From NCBI GenBank assembly GCA_963749365.1, contig CAVVME010000003.1, positions 496,001 to 560,000 on the forward strand: a stretch of 64,000 nucleotides of DNA, written 5' to 3'. Positions 21,500 to 29,615 of the stretch are shown piece by piece; within the stretch, counting starts at the first letter, position 1, and each line of letters begins with the position of its first letter. Both the position numbers and the translations under genes were made by a program. Under the pieces are notes generated by a model that did no database searches, had not been told where the DNA came from, and saw only the letters and a program-made list of their open reading frames with translations. The DNA comes from WHSW01 sp963749365. Lineage in GTDB: Bacteria > Actinomycetota > Thermoleophilia > Solirubrobacterales > 70-9.

Positions 21500-21505
21500 A
21501 TGCTA
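21500..21505 (-). promoter_or_regulatory. -10 element (TAGCAT) of tyrS
   Basis: TAGCAT (minus strand) ends 6 nt before the tyrS GTG, the spacing expected for leaderless transcription. Confidence 0.5.
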
Positions 21506-21649
21506 GACTCCCCGGCCGGCTCCCTGGGGAGACCGCCTCCGCCGCCACGGTAGTCCGGTCCTCCGTTGCACCGCCCGCAGCCGGGCTCCGCGTCGCCGCG
21601 GCCCCGGACCCGATGCGATCATCCGTGCTCGCGGGCGCAGCCCTTGTCG

Positions 21650-23974
21650 ATGGATTCAGGCTCCGAACACGAATCAACTGACGGCCGCCCCGGCCGGCGT
21701 CGCCGGCTGCGGCTGCCAAAGCCGGAGAAACCGTCGCGCCCCGACGGCAACGGCAAGCCGCGGATGCGCAAGCTGCGGGTTGCGTTCGTCGTCCTCGGGC
21801 TCACCGGACTGGCCTTCGTCTCCCTGATCTTCGGGATCATGATGGCCGTCGCCCAGGACCTGCCGGCACTCGAGAGCCGAGAGCAGTACAAGCGGGCGCA
21901 GAACTCGATCGTCTACGACGTCAACGGCGTCAAGCTGGCGACGCTGACCAACAACCAGGGCCGGATCCTGCTCTCCTCCGAGCAGATCTCGCCGGCGATC
22001 AAGGAGGCCGTGGTGGCGATCGAGGACACGCGCTTCTACGACCATCGCGGGGTCGACTTCCAGGGCATGGCCCGCGCCCTTTATCAGGACGTGCTCTCCG
22101 GCTCGGCCCAGCAGGGAGCGTCGACGATCACACAGCAGTTCGTCAAGAACGCCCTCGCCGCCCAGGAGAGCCGCACCATCCTGCAGAAGTTCCGCGAGGC
22201 CGCGATCGCCTATCACCTCGAGCGCCAATGGTCGAAGGACAAGATCCTGACCGAGTACCTGAACGAGATCTACTTTGGCGAGGGCGCGACCGGGGTCGAA
22301 GCCGCCGCCCGGACCTACTTCGGGCACAAGCACCCCGGGTGCGGCCAGGGCGACGGCGCCGAGCCCTGCGCCTCACAGCTGTTGCCCTGGGAGGCGGCGC
22401 TGCTGGCGGGGATGATCTCCTCCCCGAGCGCCTACTCGCCACGCGCCAACCCCGAGGACGCCAAGGCGCGCCGCGACCTGGTCCTGGAACGGATGGCCGA
22501 CCAGGGCTATCTGACCGAGGAGGAGTACGCCACCTACTCCGCGATCCCGATCCCGAAGGCGGACAAGATCCTGCCGCCACAGGAGAACTCCGAAGCCCCG
22601 TACTTCACCTCCTGGCTGCGCCAGCAGCTCGTCGACCGCTACGGCACCGGCGAGGCGTTCGGCGGCGGGCTCCAGATCACCTCCACACTCGACCTCGAGC
22701 TGCAGCGACAAATCGAGGGCATCGTCGCCAGCCGGCTCGGAGGGATCGAGCCGACCGCCTCGGTCGTCGTGCTCGACAACGACACGGCCGCCGTGCGGGC
22801 GATGGTCGGGGGGCCTGACTTTCAGGAGAGCCCGTTCAACCTGGCCACCAACGGCCACCGCCAGCCCGGCTCGGCGTTCAAGCCGTTCACCCTGACCACC
22901 GCGCTCGAGCAGGGCCGCTCGACCGCCGAGGTTTTCGCGTCCGCGCCGCAGGAGATCCCGTTCCGAGCCCGGTTCGAGAACAAGAAGGGCAAGACCGAGG
23001 AGGCCACCGAGTACTTCGAGGTCAACAACTACGAGGACTCCTATCTCGGATCCGCCTCGCTGGCGACCGCCACCACCTACTCCGACAACTCCGTCTATGC
23101 CCAGCTCGGGACTCAGGTCGGGCCGGAGAACGTCGCCGCCACCGCGGAGCAAATGGGGATCGAGACCGACCTCTCGACCTCGGCGACCGAGTACTCGATC
23201 GACGGCCGGCCGTTCACCCCCTTCAACCCGGCGCTGATCCTCGGCGGGCTCGAGACCGGGGTGACTCCGTTGGAGATGGCGCATGCCTACAACACCCTGG
23301 CCGCGGACGGCCGGCGACTCTCGGGGACGATGGCAGCGGGGCCGGGCGGCCCGCTCGGGATCGTCGAGGTGACCGACGGAGAGGCTTTCAACGAGGGCGA
23401 GCCGGTCAAGGACCAGACCGGCGCCAGCGGCGAGAACGAGGTCGTCGCCAAGCAGGTGGTCGACCCCGGCGTCGCGACCACGGTCAAGGACGTGCTCGAG
23501 ACCGTGGTCAGCTCGGGGACCGGCGAGAACGCGGCGACCGGGGAGCCGACCTGGGGCAAGACCGGGACCACCGACGACAACGGCGATGCCTGGTTCTGCG
23601 GCGCGACCGAAGAGATCACGGCCTGCGTCTGGGTCGGTCACGCGGACACCGTGACTCCGATGGAGACCGAGTTCGCGGGCGCGCCGGTCGACGGCGGAAC
23701 CTTCCCGGCGCTGATCTTCGCCGACCTCGTCAACGCCTACGAGGAGGTCCAGGCCGCGCACGAGGCCGGCGAGGAGCCCGACGACGACTCGTCGACATCC
23801 TCGACCACCGAGCCGAGCGAGCCGGCCGAGCCGACCTACGAGGAGCCAGCCCCCGCGCCCGCCGAGGCCCCGGCGCCCGACGACGGTGGCGCGACCGACG
23901 CGGCGGCGCCGAGCTCCGAGGCCCCGACCGGCGGCGCCCCGGCGTCGAGCGGCGGCGGGATCGCTCCCGGCTAG
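21650..23974 (+). CDS. bifunctional penicillin-binding protein (class A)
   Basis: 774 residues from ATG at 21650 (MDSGSE); an upstream frame extension looks non-coding. A basic cytoplasmic head (RRRRLRLPKPEKP) and one membrane anchor (LRVAFVVLGLTGLAFVSLIFG) precede the GT51 glycosyltransferase with EDTRFYDHRGVD, GASTITQQFVKN and KILTEYLNEIYFGEGATG. The transpeptidase has SxxK in PGSAFKPF, SxN in YSDNSVY and KTG in GKTGTTDDNGDAWF. The C-terminal 70 residues are Pro/Ala/Glu/Ser-rich. It polymerises and cross-links peptidoglycan outside the membrane. Its TAG stop shares CTAG with the stop of the gene opposite. Confidence 0.93.
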   Translation: MDSGSEHESTDGRPGRRRRLRLPKPEKPSRPDGNGKPRMRKLRVAFVVLGLTGLAFVSLIFGIMMAVAQDLPALESREQYKRAQNSIVYDVNGVKLATLTNNQGRILLSSEQISPAIKEAVVAIEDTRFYDHRGVDFQGMARALYQDVLSGSAQQGASTITQQFVKNALAAQESRTILQKFREAAIAYHLERQWSKDKILTEYLNEIYFGEGATGVEAAARTYFGHKHPGCGQGDGAEPCASQLLPWEAALLAGMISSPSAYSPRANPEDAKARRDLVLERMADQGYLTEEEYATYSAIPIPKADKILPPQENSEAPYFTSWLRQQLVDRYGTGEAFGGGLQITSTLDLELQRQIEGIVASRLGGIEPTASVVVLDNDTAAVRAMVGGPDFQESPFNLATNGHRQPGSAFKPFTLTTALEQGRSTAEVFASAPQEIPFRARFENKKGKTEEATEYFEVNNYEDSYLGSASLATATTYSDNSVYAQLGTQVGPENVAATAEQMGIETDLSTSATEYSIDGRPFTPFNPALILGGLETGVTPLEMAHAYNTLAADGRRLSGTMAAGPGGPLGIVEVTDGEAFNEGEPVKDQTGASGENEVVAKQVVDPGVATTVKDVLETVVSSGTGENAATGEPTWGKTGTTDDNGDAWFCGATEEITACVWVGHADTVTPMETEFAGAPVDGGTFPALIFADLVNAYEEVQAAHEAGEEPDDDSSTSSTTEPSEPAEPTYEEPAPAPAEAPAPDDGGATDAAAPSSEAPTGGAPASSGGGIAPG

Positions 23975-24549
23975 CCGGCGATCAGGGGGCGGGAGAGGAA
24001 CGTGCTGCCCGCGGCGCAAAAGCGCCACGGGCGCTCGGTCGCCCGGCTGATCCCGATTCGAGGCCCGGCGGCCACCTCGACCTGCGCCCACTCGCGCGAT
24101 CGCGGGAGCAGCTCGAACGGCGGCGCCGAGAGCGAGGCGCCGTTGACGCGCAGGTCGATGCCCAGCGCCTCGGTCAGCTTTCCCGGCCCCGAGCAGAGCT
24201 CGCGCGCGGCCGCTCGTCCCCGGCGCCGGGACATGCGCTCGACTCCGCGACGAGGCTCCAGCGCCCTGATCAGCACCGCGGCGGCGCTGCCCTCGGGCTC
24301 GGCGACCGCGTTCAGCAGGCTGTGGATGCCATAGGAGAGGTAGACATACGCCCGCCCGGGCGGACCGAACAGGGTCGAGGTCCGGGGCGTGAGCCCGACG
24401 TAGGCGTGACAAGCGGGGTCGTCGCGTTCGTAGCTCTCGGTCTCGACGATCACCCCGCCGGCGTCGTCGAAGTAGAGCTCGCAGCCGATCAAGTCGCGTG
24501 CCACGTCGTGCACGGTGCGCGCGAAGAAGTCCTCTCCGAGAGCGCTCAA
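23971..24549 (-). CDS. DNA-3-methyladenine glycosylase (AAG/Mpg type)
   Basis: 192 residues. VIVETESYERDDPACHAYVG carries the catalytic Glu region, and RTSTLFGPPGRAYVYLSYGIH and CSGPGKLTEALGI are typical of the alkyladenine glycosylase fold. It excises alkylated or deaminated purines to start base-excision repair. No ATG or GTG is in frame; I chose TTG at 24549, 8 nt after the argH stop, which leaves the conserved LGEDFFARTVHDVARDLIG start intact. It is downstream of argH and likely cotranscribed. Confidence 0.88.
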   Translation of the reverse strand: MSALGEDFFARTVHDVARDLIGCELYFDDAGGVIVETESYERDDPACHAYVGLTPRTSTLFGPPGRAYVYLSYGIHSLLNAVAEPEGSAAAVLIRALEPRRGVERMSRRRGRAAARELCSGPGKLTEALGIDLRVNGASLSAPPFELLPRSREWAQVEVAAGPRIGISRATERPWRFCAAGSTFLSRPLIAG

Positions 24550-24557
24550 GCCGGCGG

Positions 24558-25928
24558 TCAGCTGGCGAGCGATTCCAGCGCATCGCGGGCGGCCTCGAGC
24601 TGCTCGGCGAGGGGCGCCGACCCAGTTCCACCGGATGAACGCTTCGACTCCAGCCACGCCCGGTCGCCGAGCAGCGCGTAGAACTCCTCGTCGAGCAGCT
24701 CCGAGTGCCGACGCAGCTCGTCGGGCTCGAGCTCGGAGAGGCTGATGCCGCGCTCGAGCGCGTCCCGCACCAGGCCGCCGACGACGCCGTGCGCCTCGCG
24801 AAACGCCATCCCCCTGCGGACGAGCAGGTCGGCGACATCGGTTGCCGCGACCATCTCGTCGGCGGCCGCCGCGGCGAGCCGGTCGCGGTCGAAGCGCAGG
24901 CCCGCGAGCATCCGCTCGGCCGCCTCGAGGCAGAGCTCGATCGTGTCGACGGCGTCGAACACGGCCTCCTTGTCCTCCTGGAGATCCTTGGAGTAGGCGA
25001 GCGGGAGCGCGTGCAGCACCCCGAGCAGGGTGGCCAGCGAGGCGGAGACCCGGGGCGCCTTCGCGCGCAGCAGCTCGGCGGCGTCGGGGTTCTTCTTCTG
25101 CGGCATGATGCTCGAGCCCGACGAGAAGTCGTCGGCGGGCTCGCAGAACCCGAACTCGTCGCTCGACCAGAGCACGATCTCGCCGCCGAGCCGCGAGAGA
25201 TGGGCCGCACAAGCCGACGCCGCGTACAGGTAGTCGAGCGCGAAGTCGCGGCTCGAGACCGCATCGATCGAGTTCGGGACCGGGGCCGCGAACCCGAGCT
25301 CTGCCGCTGTCGCCTCCCGGTCGAGCTCCCAGTTGAGCCCGGCAAGCGCCCCCGCGCCGAGCGGCATCTCGGCGGCCGCGTCGCGCGCGGCGGCGAACCG
25401 CCGCACGTCGCGCGCCAGCATCCAGAAGTAGGCGAGCAGGTGGTGGCCGAGGTAGACCGGCTGGGCGCGCTGCAGATGGGTGTAGCCGGGCATCGCCCAG
25501 TCGACATGGGCACTCGCGAGCTCGAGCAGTTGCGACATCAGCGCCCGTGCGAGCTCGATCGCACGCTCGGAGCGCTCGCGGACGAAGAGCGCGAGATCGG
25601 TCGCCACCTGGTCGTTGCGCGAGCGGCCGGTGTGCAGCTTGCCGCCCAGCGGGCCGACCAGCTCGGTCAGCCGCCGCTCGATCGCCATGTGGATGTCCTC
25701 GTCGGCCTGTTCAGGCTCGAACCCGTCCCCTTCGAGCTCGGCGGCCACCTGGTCGAGGCCCTCGTACAGTCGCTCGAGCTCGTCGGGGGCGAGCACGCCG
25801 GCCCGGGCGAGCGCCGCCGCGTGCGCCTTCGAGGCGCGGATGTCCTGCGGCCAGAGCCGTCGATCGAAGCCGATCGACGCGTTGATCCGAGCGAACAGCG
25901 GGTCGGGCGTTCCCTCGAGGCGGGGCAT
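24558..25928 (-). CDS. argH: argininosuccinate lyase
   Basis: 456 residues, the usual length. The fumarase/aspartase superfamily signature GSSIMPQKKNPD carries the catalytic Ser. HTGRSRNDQVATD and TYTHLQ-like MPGYTHLQRAQP are typical of ArgH. It splits argininosuccinate into arginine and fumarate, the last step of arginine synthesis. No other arg gene is adjacent. The ATG (MPRLEG) lies 9 nt from a TATAGT -10 box shared back to back with the SDR gene. Confidence 0.95.
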   Translation of the reverse strand: MPRLEGTPDPLFARINASIGFDRRLWPQDIRASKAHAAALARAGVLAPDELERLYEGLDQVAAELEGDGFEPEQADEDIHMAIERRLTELVGPLGGKLHTGRSRNDQVATDLALFVRERSERAIELARALMSQLLELASAHVDWAMPGYTHLQRAQPVYLGHHLLAYFWMLARDVRRFAAARDAAAEMPLGAGALAGLNWELDREATAAELGFAAPVPNSIDAVSSRDFALDYLYAASACAAHLSRLGGEIVLWSSDEFGFCEPADDFSSGSSIMPQKKNPDAAELLRAKAPRVSASLATLLGVLHALPLAYSKDLQEDKEAVFDAVDTIELCLEAAERMLAGLRFDRDRLAAAAADEMVAATDVADLLVRRGMAFREAHGVVGGLVRDALERGISLSELEPDELRRHSELLDEEFYALLGDRAWLESKRSSGGTGSAPLAEQLEAARDALESLAS

Positions 25929-25937
25929 GGCCGGACG

Positions 25938-25945
25938 ACTATAGG
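25938..25945. promoter_or_regulatory. overlapping divergent -10 boxes (ACTATAGG)
   Basis: ACTATAGG contains TATAGT on the minus strand, 9 nt from the argH ATG, and TATAGG on the plus strand, 10 nt from the SDR ATG. One symmetrical AT-rich element appears to fire in both directions. Confidence 0.5.
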
Positions 25946-25955
25946 GTGAGCCTGG

Positions 25956-26957
25956 ATGCGGTTTCTGGTCACCGGCGCGACCGGCAAGGTCGGCAACGCG
26001 GTCGCCCGCCGACTGTCCGAGCGCGGCGACGCGGTCGTGGCGCTTGTCCGCGACGCCGCTCGCGGCCGCGGGCTGCTGCCCGCGAACGTCGAGCTGGCGG
26101 TCGGGGACGTGACCGCGCCCGAGTCGCTGCGGGCGGCGGCGAGGCGAGTGGACGGCGTCTTCAACTGCATGGGGATCTTCGAGCAGTGGATGCCCGACCC
26201 GAGGGCCTTCGACCGAGTCAACGCCGAAGGAGCTCGCAACGTGGTGATCGCGGCACGCGAGGCGGGCGTCGGCCGCATCGTCCACACCTCCACCTTCGAC
26301 GTCTTTCACGCGGCGCGCGGCGGCACGGTCCGCGAGGACGGACTCGCCGATTACCCGAAGGGGACCGCCTACGAGCGCTCCAAGCAGCGAGCCGAGGAGC
26401 TGGTGCTCGCCGAGGCAGGCGACGGGATCGAGGTCGTGATCTGCAACCCCGCCGGCGTCTACGGCCCCGGCCCGTGGGCCGGGGCGGGAATCGACGGCAT
26501 GCTTCGCGACGCGCTGCGCCGACGGCTGCCGGCGCTGCCGCCGGGTGGGCTGAGCACGGCGTTCGTAGACGACGTCGCCACCGCTCACCTCGCGGCCTTC
26601 GAGCGTGGCGGCGCCGGAGAGCGCTACATCCTCGCCGACGGCTACGCGACCGCGGGCGAGATCGTCCGCGCGGCGGTCGAAGCCGCCGGGCAAGGCTGGG
26701 TGCCGCCGACCATGCCCGCCGGCCTGGCGCGTGGCCTGGCCCGCGGCGGGGAAGCCGTCGCACGGCTGATCAAGCGGCCGCCCCTGCTCGGGTCCGGGCA
26801 GCTGCACTTTCTGCTCTGGGAGGCCCGCGCGGACAGCTCCAAGGCCCGCGAGCAGCTCGGTGTGGAGTTCCGGCCGTGGCAGTCGGGCATCCGATCGACG
26901 GTCGAATGGATTCTCGCCGGCGGTCGCCTGGAATCAGCCGGCGGGGGACCCCGGTAG
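25956..26957 (+). CDS. NAD-dependent epimerase/dehydratase-like SDR
   Basis: 333 residues. An N-terminal Rossmann motif GATGKVGNAV, the AVGDVTAPE segment, the active-site STFDVFH strand and YERSK (Tyr-x3-Lys) mark an extended short-chain dehydrogenase. NPAGVYGPGPW follows as in NAD-epimerases and dihydroflavonol-reductase-like proteins. Substrate unknown. CGA codons in this gene (for example 26145-26147) read normally as Arg, a useful control for the frameshift question. Divergent from argH. Confidence 0.85.
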   Translation: MRFLVTGATGKVGNAVARRLSERGDAVVALVRDAARGRGLLPANVELAVGDVTAPESLRAAARRVDGVFNCMGIFEQWMPDPRAFDRVNAEGARNVVIAAREAGVGRIVHTSTFDVFHAARGGTVREDGLADYPKGTAYERSKQRAEELVLAEAGDGIEVVICNPAGVYGPGPWAGAGIDGMLRDALRRRLPALPPGGLSTAFVDDVATAHLAAFERGGAGERYILADGYATAGEIVRAAVEAAGQGWVPPTMPAGLARGLARGGEAVARLIKRPPLLGSGQLHFLLWEARADSSKAREQLGVEFRPWQSGIRSTVEWILAGGRLESAGGGPR

Positions 26958-26965
26958 TGACGCGA

Positions 26966-26971
26966 TAGGCT
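26966..26971 (+). promoter_or_regulatory. -10 element (TAGGCT) before the arylsulfotransferase homologue
   Basis: TAGGCT followed by 6 nt and GTG at 26978, the leaderless spacing seen at several other genes here. Confidence 0.45.
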
Positions 26972-26977
26972 CGGCGC

Positions 26978-28441
26978 GTGGGACGGCTGGGGATCGAGCG
27001 GCACGGATCGCGCGGCGGTCGGCGCGGCAGTTCGTTCGCCCCCGCGCTGGTTGCCGTGGCAGCGCTCGCGCTGCTCGGCTCCGGCTCGACCCCGGCGACC
27101 GCCAAGATCGAGTTGCGGGCTACCGGTCTGGCGCCCGGCTTTCGCGCCGCGATCCGCGACTACACGGTCCCCTGCGCCGAGCGGACGCGGCTCGTCGTCA
27201 GGGCGCCGGGGACCGCCGATGCTCGGATCGGCTCGCGGCGAGTGGTTCGAGCGCTCACGAGAGCGCACCGTGCAGCTGATCGAGGGTCAGGCGATCAAGG
27301 TCGCGAAGCGAAGCCGAGGCGAAGTCGTCACCTACTCGATTCGCTGTCTGCCGGCGGACTTCCCGAGCTACAGCTTCGGCCGGCGGCACGCGACCGCGCG
27401 ACGACTACTACATCGTCGATCCGCTCGGACCCGGGCTGGCTCCCGTACGTGTTCATCTTCGACCGCTGGGGCGTCCCGGTTTGGTGGCGCCGCGTCACCG
27501 GCGCGATCGACGCAAAGGTCATCGACCGAAGCATTGCCTGGGCCACTGACTTCCAGGGGCTCGCCTTCAACACCGATCCCGACGCCGCGTACGAGCTTCG
27601 TCGACCCGAACGGCCGGCTGGTCGGCCGAGTGCAGACGGTCGGCACGCCGACCGACGTTCCACGACCTGCAGCCGACCCCGGACGGCAACTACCTGCTGC
27701 TCTCCTACCGGCTTCGCTCCGGCGTCGACACCAGCGCTTACAACGGCGACGCGGACGCAACCGTCTACGACGGCGTCGTGCAGGAGGTGACCCCCGACGG
27801 ACAGCTGGTCTGGGAGTGGTCGACTGAGGACCACATCGGCCTGATCGAGACGGGCCGCTGGTGGGCGACCCTCGACGAGCCGTACGACATCGTCCACATC
27901 AACGCCGTCGAGCTCCTGCCTGACGGGGACCTGCTGATCTCCCTGCGCCACACCGACGCGGTCTATCGCCTCGATCGTGCGACCGGGGCAATCGAATGGA
28001 AGCTCGGCGGCACCCCGACCAATGAGTCGCTGGCCGTGCTCAACGATCCCCTGGCCGCCGACCCGCTCGGCGCACAGCACGACATCCGCTATCTCGGCGA
28101 CGGCGAGATCTCGATCCACGACAACGGGACCGACCTCGGTCGCGCGCCGCGTGCGGTCCGCTACCGGGTCGAAGGATCGTCGGCGACGCTGCTCGACGCA
28201 GCGGACCGATCATCTGGCGCCCGACTCGCGCTGTTGCGGCTCGGCGCGCTACTCGAACGGCTCCTGGCTGATCTCCTGGGGCGGTCGACCGCTGGTCACC
28301 GAGTTCGCGCCTGACGGCCGGCGCACGTTCAAGCTCCGGTTCGGTGACGGGGCCTTCAGCTACCGCGCGGTGGGAGTGCAGGGGCTCGGCCGGCCCGAGC
28401 TGCGGGCGGGCATGAACGCCCAGGTCAAGCCCCTGCGCTGA
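26978..28441 (+). pseudogene. secreted arylsulfotransferase (ASST) family protein, six apparent +1 frameshifts
   Basis: Joined over six shifts it would be about 485 residues. GTG start, signal-type segment (FAPALVAVAALALLGSGS), then YSIRCLPADFPSYSF, DRWGVPVWWRR, HDLQPTPDGNYLLLSYRL, AYNGDADATVYDGVVQEVTP, DHIGLIETGRWW, YDIVHINAVELLPDGDLLIS, LRHTDAVYRL, AQHDIRYLGDGEISIHDNGT, CCGSARYSNGSWLISWGG and a C-terminal GMN, all typical of the bacterial ASST beta-propeller family (sulfuryl transfer between phenols, or an unknown role). Each shift is +1 (windows near 27233-27241, 27380-27401, 27433-27462, 27596-27604, 27657-27665, 28198-28209) and no internal stop or deletion is needed. Called a pseudogene by convention; sequence error or recoding are alternatives. 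Confidence 0.75.
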
Positions 28442-28451
28442 GCGCCCCGGC

Positions 28452-29615
28452 TCAGGTCCAGTCGCCGCCCAACGCCTCCGCCAGCGCCTCGCAGACGCGG
28501 TCGATCTGCGCTTCGCCGATCGCGGCGAAGAAGGGCAGGGCGAGCAGGCGGGCCGATGCGTCCTCGGCGACCGGAAACTGGCCCTCTCGGTATCCGAACC
28601 GCTCGCGCAGATGGGCGATCAGGTGCAGGCACGGCATGTAGGCCTTCGCCTCGACACCGCGCTGGGCGAGGTCGGCGATGACGGCATCACGGTCGGCCGC
28701 GCCCGGCAGCCGAACCGCGTAGACGAACCAGCTCCGGCGCTCCTTCCCCCGGTCGGCGCACGGCAGCACCAGCCCGGCCGGATCGCCGTCACCGGCCGGG
28801 GCCCCGTAGTCGAACGCCGCCAGGCGCTCGTCGTAGAGCGCCGCCGCGGCGGCCCGGGCGGCGAGGATCTCGTCGAGACGCTCGAGCTGGGCGACGCCGA
28901 GCGCCGCCTGGAGCTCGGTGAGCCGGTAGTTGAACCCAAGCCGATCGTGGTCGACCCAGGCCATGTCCGGCGCTCGCCCCTGGTTGCGCTCGCTCCGCAG
29001 CCGGACCGCGAGCTCGGGGTCGGATACGGCGAGCATCCCGCCCTCGCCGGTGGTGAGCTGCTTGTTCGCATAGAACGCGAACGCGGCCGGTCCTCGCGAG
29101 CCCAGCGGCCGACCCTCCGCATCGATCGCGCCGAGCGCCTCGCAGGCGTCCTCGAGCACCCCAAGCCCGCCCTCGGCCGCGATCGCGGCCAACGCCGGCA
29201 GCGCCGCCGGATAGCCGAGGATGTCGACCGGGAGCAGGCCCGCGGTGCGCTCGCCGACCGCCTCGGAGACCGCCGCCGGATCGAGGTTGAGGGTGACCGG
29301 GTCGACGTCGCAGAACACCGGCGTGACCTGTTCGTAGAGCAGGCAGTTCGCCGAGGCGACGAAGCTGAACGGCGAGGTGACTACCTCGTCCCCGGGGCCC
29401 CAGCCGAGCGCCCGAACGCCGAGGTGCAGCGCCGCCGTTCCGGAGGAGACCGCGACCGCATCGGGGGTACCGAGGCGGTCGGCGAAGGCGCGCTCGAAGC
29501 GCTCCTGCATCGGCCCGAGCGAGAGCCGGCCCGAGCGCAGCACCTCGAGCACCAGCTCCTCCTCGCGCTCGCCGAGCTCGGGCCTCGCGAGCGGGATCCG
29601 GTCCGTGGCAGTCAC
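28452..29615 (-). CDS. DegT/DnrJ/EryC1/StrS-family aminotransferase
   Basis: 387 residues. The PLP lysine is in FYANKQLTTGEGGM; VSSGTAALHLGVRALG, SPFSFVASANCLLYE and VLEDACEALGA are family marks. It belongs to the sugar aminotransferase group (often UDP- or dTDP-keto-sugar amination). Its ATG overlaps the cimA TGA by four bases, so it is the last gene of the ilvE-cimA unit, an unusual neighbour. The physiological substrate cannot be told. Confidence 0.88.
   Translation of the reverse strand: MTATDRIPLARPELGEREEELVLEVLRSGRLSLGPMQERFERAFADRLGTPDAVAVSSGTAALHLGVRALGWGPGDEVVTSPFSFVASANCLLYEQVTPVFCDVDPVTLNLDPAAVSEAVGERTAGLLPVDILGYPAALPALAAIAAEGGLGVLEDACEALGAIDAEGRPLGSRGPAAFAFYANKQLTTGEGGMLAVSDPELAVRLRSERNQGRAPDMAWVDHDRLGFNYRLTELQAALGVAQLERLDEILAARAAAAALYDERLAAFDYGAPAGDGDPAGLVLPCADRGKERRSWFVYAVRLPGAADRDAVIADLAQRGVEAKAYMPCLHLIAHLRERFGYREGQFPVAEDASARLLALPFFAAIGEAQIDRVCEALAEALGGDWT

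Noticed and set aside
23971..23974. Shared CTAG forming the stop codons of the PBP and glycosylase genes on opposite strands
   Set aside because: Neat but expected now and then for convergent genes; no functional meaning is suggested.
22373..25513. 1046-codon open frame on the minus strand through the PBP and argH region, and similar long ones such as 9353-12019 minus and 3159-4607 minus
   Set aside because: They are antisense or off-frame to clearly conserved genes and are Arg/Gly/Pro-rich, as expected in very GC-rich DNA with few stop codons.
26145..26147. CGA as a codon that always shifts frame in this organism
   Set aside because: CGA is read as Arg here in the intact SDR gene (AGG-CGA-GTG-GAC) and in imuB (GTG-CGA-GCG), so any effect must depend on context.
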